Of a stretch of DNA of 64,000 nt, positions 9,696 to 19,666 are shown in pieces (the first letter of the stretch is position 1; every line of letters starts with the position of its first letter). The DNA is taken from positions 10,788,001 through 10,852,000 of the forward strand of contig OW051473.1 of the NCBI GenBank assembly GCA_932521025.1, written 5' to 3'. Below the pieces are notes generated by a model. It saw nothing but the letters and a program-made list of their open reading frames with translations. It was not told where the DNA came from and did not search any database. The DNA is from Oscheius onirici. Its lineage: Eukaryota; Nematoda; Chromadorea; Rhabditida; Rhabditidae. A program made the translations under genes and the position numbers.

Positions 9696-11900
9696 TCAAG
9701 TTTTACGTTTGCCATCGACGGTCCAAGCCGTCAGTGGCAAAGTATAATTGGAATTCCAATCCCTAAGAAAGACTTGGTTGAGATCATTGACGAGGAAAGA
9801 TTTTTGGGAGGCGTCGTCATTTCGGGCAACTATTCCAATACCGGCCGTGTAGAGCCAATAGTCAGCTGACCAATTTGATGTGCCTTAACGCTGGGGTTAT
9901 CTCTGGTGAGAAAAAAGAAACTCACCAACGTAGGCTTCATTCTCGGTTGTTAGATATTTGTTGTGGTAGACGCGACCATATGGAACTGCTCCATATTGCA
10001 TATCAGGGACCTCAACAATTCTGACGGTGATACTTCCTTTTTGGACACAGGTGTTATCTAAATTTGAAAAATATATGTGGGCCACAACAACGCGGCCGTC
10101 TAGCTGTCTTGTCTGCGGCGATAAAAAGGAGCAAAAAGATTCGATCAGGATGAGATTCGAACTCACGCGGGGAAACCCCATTGGATTAGCAGTCCAACGC
10201 CATAACCACTCGGCCACCTGTATCCATATTTGGACAGTTAGCCTGTTTTTGGCATTTTCAAAGTCCGGAACTCACTTTGGTAAACACAGGGCAGTTTGTC
10301 GCTCAGATCCTGTAGAGAGTACATGTAAGAGAACGAATCCAGTTTTGTGTGAGACCAGTAGGACATCAGGAACTGAATTTTGACTTGTCGGTCAAAAGCA
10401 GCTCGACGAATAGCACTGTCCAGATCAGGGAAATAGCTGAAAACGTTGAAAATTTAAAAAATGGGAACCATACAAATTATTGGCAATGTAAAGCGTAGAA
10501 GGAGCGTAGTCCATAACAGCCATGTTGATATAGTCTTGGGCAGCGTCGATGGCTTTGATCATAGCAGCTAGATCGTCTTCTCGTCCGCACGACTGGAATC
10601 CAGGTGGAGAGGCCTGAAGAATTAATTTTTTGAGTTTTTGTCTTACTTACAGAAAAGTATACAGCCTGATTGCCTTGCGTCTGCGGAACTGAAGTCGAGG
10701 ACTGAGCATTTGCCAAGGCAGAATACTGAGAATCCCACTGTTGGGGAATTTTGGCTCCGGGAGCACCCATCTGCCAGTATATTTCCAAAATTCGGCCTAC
10801 ATCTTCAGCTAGACAGGGACAGTTGAAGGCTGCTACTCCAAGTTCTTTTACCTGAAAACGTGTGAAATGTACTGAATACTACAGATAACTCTGACCACAA
10901 CAACGCGGCTGTCTAACTGTCTTGTCTGTAGCACTGTAAGTATGGCGGTAATTTATTTAGTTGTTCGTATAGATCATGCAACAAAACCTGACCTGAGTAA
11001 GCGACCTCCAGTCAAAATTTGCCGATCCCACATAATAGTGTTTCTTGTCAACAACCCAAGTTTTGGTATGAAGAATTCCTCCGGGATACCACTGAGTAAA
11101 GTCCAAAGATCGTAGTTGAACCTTTCCATTGCCCAGCTTCTCCAAGTTGGCCGTTTCCGGATATCCTAAAGACTAGTCTGCACCAAAGATCTTTCCCCTA
11201 CCTCCTTCCTGATACGTTTGTGCAATTCGAACATTGATACCGCGTTGGGCGGTGGACAGAAGCGTGTTGTAGATAAGGGCACCCTAAACTTGCTCCTAGA
11301 AATAGGCCTAACCTTTGAACTCACATCTCCACTGGTATTGGTAGGATCGGTAGTATATCCATCACCCGTGTCTTGAACAAGTAAGCTCCAGTAATAACTT
11401 CCAATAAGAACTTCTTGTTGAGCTTCGGCTAAACCATCTTATTTTTGAATTTTGGATTCTTCTTACCCATCAACCTCATCCAGCAACTCGTCGTTGAATT
11501 AAAAATGGGATACTTTGGATCAAACTGGAGTCCAGCTGGTATGGATTCACAGATCACAAATCTGAAACAATGTCTGTTGCCACAACGACGCGGCTGTCTA
11601 TCTGTCTTGACTTTTTAAAACTCACTCGCAAGTATCCGTACATTTCGCTCCACTCGGTTGACCGCAGCTGCTAGATGAATTCACATTATAATAGTTGTTG
11701 TAAGTGTTGACATTGTTGTTAGTTACAGGGTACTGATTAGTGATGTTATTCGTGACAGCTCCACCGTTCCGCGACGTCAGGTAAACCTAAAGGACAGTAC
11801 AACAGTAAAGAGAAGAACTCACTGCTAACCAGATTCCCGACGTTAGAAGGATCGAAACAGCAGCAGTAAGAGCGTGGCTGAAATAGGCTGCAGCAACCAT
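9696..11900 (-). CDS. Phospholipase D3/D4-like membrane protein (two HKD motifs)
   Basis: Type II membrane protein of the PLD3/PLD4 group, which in animals act in the endolysosome as single-strand 5' exonucleases. The model starts at 11900 with a signal-anchor (AYFSHALTAAVSILLTSGIW) and continues through an Asn-rich stalk (NNNVNTYNNYYNVN). HKD motif 1 is HTKTWVVD in HTKTWVVDKKHYYVGSANFD followed by WRSLTQVKELG; motif 2 is HNKYLTTE followed by NEAYVGTSNWSADYW. The HxKxxxxD/E spacing and the Glu in motif 2 both match PLD3, so the active-site residues look intact. The frame ends LPLTAWTVDGKRKT. Several introns hold 39-bp repeats, and one holds a tRNA-like sequence. An extra cytoplasmic N-terminal exon may lie at 12318 downwards (MSATPYQINPQLSRTSYHGF), joined across an intron with another repeat copy; I left it out as unproven. 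Confidence 0.88.
10081..10119 (+). repeat. 39-bp repeat copy in a PLD intron
   Basis: GCCACAACAACGCGGCCGTC then TAGCTGTCTTGTCTGCGGC. It lies 22 bp from the tRNA-Ser-like sequence in the same intron. Confidence 0.85.
10142..10223 (-). tRNA. tRNA-Ser(GCT)-like gene, acceptor stem partly mismatched
   Basis: Read on the minus strand, this has the tRNA-Ser D-arm (GGCCGAGTGGTTATGGC), anticodon stem TTGGA/TCCAA around the loop CTGCTAA (anticodon GCT), a long variable arm (TGGGGTTTCCCC) and the T-arm GAGTTCGAATCTC, followed by TTTTT, a pol III stop, at 10139-10135. The lower four acceptor pairs form (CAGG/CCTG) but the top three do not (ATA opposite ATC). It lies in a PLD intron on the same strand. 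A decayed pseudogene or a gene with an edited acceptor end are both possible. Confidence 0.7.
10892..10932 (+). repeat. 39-bp repeat copy in a PLD intron
   Basis: GACCACAACAACGCGGCTGT then CTAACTGTCTTGTCTGTAGC; one change in the right end. Confidence 0.85.
11579..11611 (+). repeat. 39-bp repeat copy in a PLD intron, right end lost
   Basis: GCCACAACGACGCGGCTGTC then TATCTGTCTTGAC, after which similarity stops. Confidence 0.8.
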
Positions 11901-12019
11901 CTCCTTATCAAAATGTCGGAAAAAGTACACAGGGTAATCCTTAGTAGATGCCGCCCAGTACTCTTGTCAATACTTCTGAACACTTAGTCTTCATATTCTC
12001 ACAAATACGAGAGCTACAA

Positions 12020-12053
12020 ACTCGACAGCTAGACAGCGGCGCTGTTGTGGCCG
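12020..12053 (-). repeat. 39-bp repeat copy upstream of the PLD start
   Basis: Plus strand reads CGACAGCTAGACAGCGGCGC then TGTTGTGGCC, inverted relative to the consensus. Confidence 0.8.
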
Positions 12054-12648
12054 AACACTGAGACGATTTTTTTGTAGCAAATGGGTTAGAAACTATTTTA
12101 AAAGGAGAGTTTTAGAAAAACCGAGTGCAAAAAGATTGCTTCGCGGCTGCCAATTGATCTGGACCGAAATCAAATATTTGCTTTAGGTATAATTCAAAGT
12201 TCAATTCACAGTAAAATTCAGCTACTGGGCGAGACCCACGTGAAAGGCTTTGTCGTCTAAAGCCGTGGTAAGACGTACGACTTAGCTGAGGATTAATTTG
12301 ATAAGGAGTTGCAGACAATGCTGATTACAAAAGTCCTGTTTCGGTGACTGTTTTCATGATTTGCTACTGTTTCCGGTTAATTTTGTTTTCATTAAGTGTA
12401 AGGCTCTACTCTTAACTTATAATGAGCTTAACCTGTTAACATATTAACGTTTTAATCATTAAGCAATTGCAAAAACCTGCATTGTTATTTGGTGCAGTTT
12501 TATGGATTGACGTTCCCAATTTAATTGACCACGTCTATCGTTTTTATGATACATCGTTCTTATCACGACCGGCGCCACGTGCTCCGGTCTATCATTCGGA
12601 GTCATAAATTATGATTATTCATATCTCTGGCTACACAGGAAAACGAAT

Positions 12649-13644
12649 CTATGGACACGGCACTGGGAGCAAAAGATTTGACGGAGGACTTGAACCTTGC
12701 GAAGCCAGTTGAAACGGTAGCCTTAAGTATTTAGTTTAAGTAAAAGTTGGTTTGCTTACCTTCCTTCAAAAGATTGATTCCGTCTTAATACCATAATATT
12801 AGAACATTTCGGCAGTGCATCCAAGTCAGCCAGGACCAAAATATCGTCACTTGGGGAGGCGTAGATTAAAGAGGAACGAAATTCTACATCCCCTCCAAAA
12901 TTTAAGGACAAGTGTCGACCATCAGCCGTTGAAAGTTGCCCGATTATGGACTTTCTTCCCATTGTCGAGCCGTAAGAGTACTCGAAAGGAATGGGAAACG
13001 GGTCAGCAAGGACTGAAGGATGTTTTTCCAAGAAAAAGTGATCTTCTTACTTGATAAAGCCATGCAATGGGGCAACTCTCCAGTTCGTAAAATATCGCCA
13101 ATCGTTTTGGGAACGTATGCGGGACCACCGACTGATACTCTGTCGATTAGCTTAAAAATTTTGATAGAAAACATAAATTTTTGTACCTGTTCAACTTCAG
13201 AGAAAACTCCCAACAAAAGCTGCTTGCTAATATGAGTAATTTGCCAAAATCCATCCATATTAGGTAGCGCAATAGATGCCGGACAAACATTTACAAACTA
13301 AAATTTCCAATGTGCACTTCTTTCAGATTATCGCCTCCTCGTTGTTTTCCGGCAAGATTAGGGAACAAATATTGCAGCCATGTTTCGAAAAATGGTGTTT
13401 CACGACTTACATCGGCCAATGATTCAATGGCTTGCGAAGTTTTTGGGTCCATTTGGTACATGAGACCTTGGGAAGTTGATATTGGCATGGCAGAAATGAA
13501 CTGTGAACTTTAAATAAGAAAATTTGTAAAACTTACTCGTTCACTAGCTGATCTCACCGACAAGATGACATCCCTCATTAAATTTTGAAGAGGATCACCG
13601 GAATATACGTGAGTCAGAATGCAGAGTAGTGTAAACGATTTCAT
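12649..13644 (-). CDS. Secreted protein, divergent DNase II-like
   Basis: Predicted start at 13644 gives a signal peptide (MKSFTLLCILTHVYSG). Short introns (about 35-50 bp) separate exons reading FISAMPISTSQGLMYQMDP, an optional segment TPFFETWLQYLFPNLAG, then NMDGFWQITHISK, AYVPKTIGDILRTGELPHC, PFPIPFEYSYGS and LVLADLDALPKCSNIMVL, ending LLLPVPCP. The order and spacing resemble DNase II (GFWxxH, the GQxxLC segment, LPxxCS), the acid endonuclease that digests engulfed or ingested DNA. However, the HxK active-site block of the C-terminal third is absent and the protein stops early, so if this is the family it is probably inactive. Exon choice around 13400-13300 is ambiguous because one intron candidate is open in frame. 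The gene is likely; the family call is tentative. Confidence 0.45.
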
Positions 13645-14614
13645 GCTACGACACAATGATCCTCGGTGGCATCCATCGAGAGCGCCGATAGAACCGGTCA
13701 CTGCAGGTAATCTCGCCGGGGGTAACAGGTTACCAAAAAAAACTCCGAACAGTATTTATTAGGTCAAGTAGTTTAATGGGTTGCTGTCAAGACAGCTAGA
13801 CAGCGTTGTGAATACAGACTAATGAGCAACAGTCAAGACGGTTTGTCCTTCTGGTCACCTTGAGGGAGCAACAACAAAGTCAGCTAGAAATAGTCACAGT
13901 CAAGACAGTTAGACAGCGGCGTCGTTGTGGCCACTTTGCAGACAGCCACATGCAAGCCAATTAGACAGTTGCGTCGTTGTTGCAGCACAAAACATGAATT
14001 ATTCTGTATGACTTAAGCCTTACGTCACTCCTATAGACTATTCACCTTCCGAAAGACTCCCTTCTGTTCAGGTTATCTGTTCATTCTTCAGTGTCGGGGC
14101 ACGAGCAAATATGCAAATGAAGTGCGGGGTTGAGTTTCAACACGCTGGATTGCTTGACACTTTTGTCAAGAGACCATCTTGACTCATGTCTTTTCCTCCA
14201 ACATTTGTTCAATGTTTCTTTCCCTCTACTATTTTTATCATCGCCCGTGACCCTGTGTCAGCTTTAGTGCAACTGGATTCCCGGCGTACTGTTGTCCAAA
14301 GCAACTGCGAACAAGCGGCTCAGCCGCTGGAGAACAACAGAACGAGCAACCAAAAAGATGCCTCCGGGCACTCCCTCCGACCGGCCGATTCCAGATCAAC
14401 CACCATTTGGAAACTCTGCTCCCCTTTTTCAGCATCTTTCATTTTGAACTGTCGCGTGGAGTGCTCCGCCTTCCTTTGCATTGTTCGACTCTTCTTACCC
14501 TTATACGCGTCCTTTTCCTAGTAGTCTAATTGATTTTTCGGACTCTTTCTTGACAGAGACCATACAAATTTCAGGTACCCCCATATTGGGCATATTAATC
14601 ACAATTCTCATCAA
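13645..14614. other. Intergenic with a repeat cluster, divergent promoters
   Basis: Lies between the DNase II-like gene (-) and the secreted proline-rich gene (+), so it should hold both promoters. No exon seen. Repeat copies occupy 13785-13986. Confidence 0.5.
13785..13986 (-). repeat. Cluster of 39-bp repeats, minus orientation
   Basis: The copy at 13895-13933 is near perfect (GTCAAGACAGTTAGACAGCG then GCGTCGTTGTGGCC). The copy at 13944-13986 is also good. Partial copies lie near 13785 and 13830. Confidence 0.8.
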
Positions 14615-16077
14615 ATGGGATTTTTGCCAATTTTCTCAGTTCTATTGCTTCTCGTCGGGACGTCAGCACAGCCTCAAGAGATTCGGACTGGCATAGTTCC
14701 TATTTTTCAGCGTAAGACAATTTTGGGTCTTTGGAATTTGTAGCTTTAGCTAGAAATACACAGCAGCCAATAACCTTCACTTTCACAACACCATCACCAA
14801 ATAAACGAGTAGTGACCGAGTTTCCAGTCAACGTCGAGCCCAACAAATTTCCAACTTTGAGGCCGGAAAGGCCTGACAGTTATAATGTACAGAACGCGCC
14901 TTGGTCTCCGAGTGGTCCAGTTGTGCCGATTTCACCCATCATCGAGGTTCCTTCAATTGACCTCTCAGTGCCAATTTACAACCAAGCTCAGTATTTTGTG
15001 AGTTTTACTAGTACAAACCAGAGTGGCGACGGGGCAAATTGGGCCGGGCTAGACAGGAAGCCGCGCCGCAAATTTTCAACTTAAACTCGTTGCTGAGTGG
15101 CAGTGAACCCGCCGCACGTTTTCAATTTGCCGGCACCGAGGCCACACACAGACAGAGACGCTACAACTTTAATAGAATGTATTAAAGAACACTCTGTGAA
15201 AGCGTGCCACAACGACGCGATTGTCTAAGTGTCTTGGCTGTGGCTCTCAAACTTCAGCCAAAGTTTGCGTTTTTGAGGTTTCAAATTCGTGTTCGTTTGA
15301 TTTTATCTGTTTAAGCATTTAGGCTCATAGATTTGCCTAATCCGAAGTAAAATTGAAATTAAAGTGCATTGTATACCTTTATATAAACATTTTGGACATC
15401 TGAAAAACAAAACCCTACAGAAAAATGTTCATTAAGGTATCAGAGTCAAACAAAGGATCATATCAATACTGTCTATTTGAAAGTGTAAAAATTTCAGAGA
15501 GCGCTTCAGAAGGCCGGAGCGATGAGTTCTTCCAGTTCTCAGGAAGTCGTACCCGTCATTCAGCCGAAGATTATTCCCGTCTCTACGGGAAACTCAAAGC
15601 CTGCTCCAATAACAGCTGCTCCAGTCTCAGTTTCCCCCAAAATTGTCAAAGTCAATTCCGTTGTGCAGAATCTCCAAGTTGAGACATTTTGGCGGGATCT
15701 AGAAGATGCCTGGTCGAGGGCAAAGGTACGTCTAACCGACACGGGAGCAATGTCCGACTGGAGACGACTGTGGGAAAAGCTGACAGGTTGGTCAATTACA
15801 AGTCTTGAACCCGCGAAATGTACAAACAGTACGGGTGCCTGTTGACATAGGTCGAAGAGATCGTCTATTCGCTTTTTTGACCGTATCTCCGTGTAGAAAT
15901 TCGATACCTGTTATAGGCACCCGGAAATTTGAACTTAAGAAGTCCTTTAAGGCATAAAATTATTTTTTAGGTGTTTTGGAACCATTTATCATGGATGTTG
16001 GTGAGAGACTAGGAAGAGCAATGAACCGAGCCATGCGACAACAAACAGGAGCTTCATGGAAGTCGAAAGAGAACTGA
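14615..16077 (+). CDS. Secreted proline-rich protein, function unknown
   Basis: Four exons (14615-14711, 14744-14997, 15498-15786 and 15971-16077) keep one frame. The protein begins with a clear signal peptide (MGFLPIFSVLLLLVGTSA). The central part is low in structure and rich in Pro, Val, Ser and Thr (ITFTFTTPSPNK, SPSGPVVPISPIIEVPSID, SSSSSQEVVPVIQPKIIPV). The C-terminal 60 residues look like amphipathic helices (VETFWRDLEDAWSRAKVRL, MSDWRRLWEKLTGV, GERLGRAMNRAMRQQ). There are almost no cysteines. A polyadenylation-like AATAAA follows the stop. One 39-bp repeat lies in intron 2. I recognise no family; a nematode-restricted secreted or cuticle-associated protein is a guess. The splice model is well supported by phase. 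Confidence 0.75.
15206..15244 (+). repeat. 39-bp repeat copy in intron 2 of the secreted proline-rich gene
   Basis: GCCACAACGACGCGATTGTC then TAAGTGTCTTGGCTGTGGC; both end hexamers intact. Confidence 0.85.
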
Positions 16078-18123
16078 CAAAATTAATAAATTTCTATATT
16101 TTGCTGTTTATTAAAAACTGGTTATGCTTACTTATCGTCTAGTCAGTGTGTCCTCTTCCCATGATTTTACCTCTAGGAATGACTAACCCTAACTATAAAA
16201 GGCTTTGGACGGCATGCTTTACTTTCATTCCCTTGACTTCACTTCCTTCTCGCTACGAGATTATAGAGAAAACTGACAGAACTGTTTTTAGATTAGACAA
16301 TCTGGTCCTGTTGACTTATATGACGGTATAGAAATCCACACTGTTACGTCAAACAAACAAGTCAAACAACAAACGATACAAAAAATGCAGTGACACTCTA
16401 GCTACAGAAAACAGATTCTCAAACATCATATATTCATTCATTCCTGCCTCGGCATTCTGCAAATGTTTTGCGACCTCCGGAATCGTTAAAGTGCGAAAAT
16501 GAGAGCTTTCTCTATTAATGTCCCTAACAAACTCAGAAGTATGCAGCTGTTGTTCCTTCTCCCAAACCCCTCCTTTGCTTGTAAATACAAACATGCTCTA
16601 ATTGTGTGTGACAGATCCTTCTTCCAACACAAAGGAACTGGCGTCCTTCCGGTTCATCAAGCCGTTGTATCTCCCAGAAAAACTGCGGGGCCCTTGTCAT
16701 CATCAGCATGCGAATAACTTTTTTCCGCTCTTCTCCATGTCTCGACATTCTTTTGGAACAATCGAGTTGTGAAATTGGTTTAACTCTTTTTTATTTTTCT
16801 TCAATCTTGTTCTCGAATGTCCTGGTATTTGTTTTCGTCTTTTTTTCTCCTGAAATAGAAGACGACATGCTCTGATATATGCTTTCGACCCAATCACCAA
16901 AATGTGCCTCGTTGTTCTCTCCCCTTAAAAATTCTCAGCCTTGTATGAAGGCAGTCATAAATGAGTAGTTTTTCTGATATGCTTGGGACTGCCAAGAGGT
17001 CTCAAAACGGCCATTTATAGTGTTGTGCCTTCATCCTTGTCATCTTAAGCAAAAGAGCAGCAACCTTTGGGCCCCCTGCAAGTCCAATTAGACAATCAGT
17101 GACGGGTGACATTTGTGTGCTCTCTTATTCCCTTTTGGTCTAATTGAGACCTTGAGCAAAAAGTTCCTTGTTTAGACGACTCTGTGTTCTTAAACATCTG
17201 CCACACATTAACACCCGCAAAAAGTACTAACGTATAAACATTGTTCCGCCGGAGATGAATGAGCCAGATGCACATTTTTATTGTTAGGAAAGGCGCGAGA
17301 ATATTTTGGCAGGACCACCATCAGGCCTCGGATAATTAGATGATGAAGATGAGTGAGTATAAATAGCGGGCCTTGGTAAACGTGGTGGTGTCGCCAATAC
17401 TTCAAAATAGGTCCCTTGGGCTGTCTCTCCTGGCTGGGAGCCGACGTGTGTGCATACCAGACGTGTCTCCCTATTCAGTGTATCCGGTCCTTTAAACATT
17501 CTTAATTGTCTCTGGTCTTTGTGCATTATCCGAGGTCTGTAATTGGCAGAAAGAGAGCTCCATCCAGTCCATTTAGAGATGAGTTTTTGTGCCTGTCACT
17601 CCCGGGATGGGAGTAATCAGTACAAGGTAGCTCTTCGGGGAGCCATAAACCACTCTTCTCCGTCTCAAAAACATGCTAAGGCAACATCTACCCTTTCCCA
17701 CCTCTCAGACAACTTTTGTGGGTGGATATGAACTTTTCGGGGGATAAGGTTCCAGAGACCAGTTTAATGGAATTTGGGTTCCGTTTTACACCATGTTGCG
17801 TGTTTATCTCACTTGACTCAAGAAGTCCTCTCCAGAACCTCTCTTCCCGTCCAAAGTGGTTACACGTTTTTCCGGGCGGACACCAGCCAAAAATGTTAGC
17901 GTAATTTGTGGCTCCGGCAGCCGGCTTACCTGTTTCTTAGCGACCTCACAGCTGCCCAGGTTGCATTCCACCTTGGCTATAATTCATGTTACAATGCTGT
18001 GAAAATTGAAAAAAAAATGTTGGTTTACAGCGTCATTTTGATTGTTATCTCGAGCAGTTCCTTGGTTGCTTTACGATCGATCAATTAAGCTTCTTTTTGT
18101 TGAACTGCATGTCATTCCCGCTG

Positions 18124-18236
18124 GTCACAACGACGCGACTGTCTAACTGTTTTGACGGTGGCGGCCACAACAAGGCAGTTGTTAAACTGTCTTGTCTGTA
18201 GCTGCCCCAATGACGCCGCTGTCGTGTATGTGGCTG
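18124..18236 (+). repeat. Three adjacent 39-bp repeat copies
   Basis: Units near 18124-18162, 18163-18203 and 18204-18236 abut head to tail with no spacer, each starting with a CACAAC or CCCAAT head and ending in a GGTGGC/TGTAGC/TGTGGC tail. Confidence 0.8.
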
Positions 18237-18817
18237 TATGTCGAATGAACTTTCTGCACTTTTACACACTTACGGTTCAGTTGACTGCATGCTCAGCACC
18301 CTAATATGCGTTTCCTGGTTTTTGCCTTGAATTTTGAACTTGTCTATGCCAGGCACTTCCAGAAGAGAACTTTTCGATAATTCCTGTCATTGTCTACCAC
18401 TTTTAAGCCGTCGGTCACGTTTCAAAAACTTTCGGGACTCCGACGCATAGCTTGTAAGAAGTGCTCATTTCCAGCCTCGTCGGCTGTTATGCTCCATAGC
18501 GTCAAATGAATTCAACTATTCACCTAATGTCTTATTCTGATACATCTTTTTTGATATTTCTTTCACACCTGAGCCATTGTACCGTGTCTGTTGAGTCGCA
18601 CATTCTCTCAAGGTACATCTGAATTTTAGACGACCATTGCTACTTAATCGCATAGGTTTAGCGGGCAGTAGTCAAAACATTTTTGAGAACTTTAAGGTAC
18701 AAAGGATGGTTTAAACTGTCGGCAAATAACCTTTACTTTTTGTTTAAGCGTTTATTAGAAGAAATCATAGCAGTTAATCTTACCTTGTCAGTTTAATCAC
18801 TTACTTGGAAAATGTTA

Positions 18818-18896
18818 GGCAACTAGACAGTCGCGTTGTTGTGATTACCGTAAATACGACTAAAGTTAAGACAGTTAGACAGCTGCGTATCTTTGC
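18818..18896 (-). repeat. Two 39-bp repeat copies, minus orientation
   Basis: Reads GCAACTAGACAGTCGCGTTG then TTGTGATTAC, followed by AAGTTAAGACAGTTAGACAG then CTGCGTATCTTTGC. Both are diverged. Confidence 0.7.
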
Positions 18897-19666
18897 AAGA
18901 GACTGTTTTATGTCATTTCCAGCAATAAACGACCTAATTGTCCAATTTATAGTCCCCGCAAATACGCTATAATAACAGCCAAATTCAGTCAGCTGTTTTA
19001 CAAAGCTTGTCTTTAGTCCTCACAATGAAGACCACACAGGCCAGTAGTGTTTATCCCTTTTTACGCAGTGAGAGAGAGACTGCTCTGTCCTCCAGATGCG
19101 ACCGCCTCTTTTCTCGGCTCTCAAAACTGAACCTCACACCGTATTTGCCCACACTTCATCATAAATCGGGGGCCCTTCCAATTTTCAATTAAAATCATTC
19201 TCGAGTCTCCCTGAGAAAGCTCTACTTTAAAAAAAACTTATCTTTAAACGCCAGAGCTATTCAAGGTTTCCGCTCGGGGCTAAAGACGAAAACCTATTCA
19301 TAGTCCAGAGATTTCCCGTCTCCTGACCAATTTATTCTTTTGCGAATCTTAAAATATCCGCCGGTAACAAACTCGGGCCACACACGCGCGCTCCGTGCGT
19401 AATTCTAGAGGAACCAGAAGCATCACACTTCAGCATCCCTTTGACTTTGCTACTGTGATCTTTGGAAACGTTTTACTCACTTCCCTCTTCCTTCCCCAGT
19501 TCGTATCCGGCGCAGACGTAAAGAAAACCAAGCTAATGTGGATTAGCAATAAGGGAAACAGACTCATTGCCTTTTGCGACCCGCAAGTCTTCCCTTTAAG
19601 CCGAACATTGTTCTGTTTGTTTACAGCCAGCTACGTCGTGTCTTTCAGAAAGCTTGGTTTTCAGAA

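Larger units (their letters stand above)
16078..19666. other. Long intergenic region, no gene supported
   Basis: About 3.6 kb. Short open frames occur on both strands, but none shows a family motif, a convincing splice chain or a signal peptide. Repeats lie at 18124-18236 and 18818-18896. The last few hundred bases before 19667 should hold the GPCR promoter. Confidence 0.5.
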
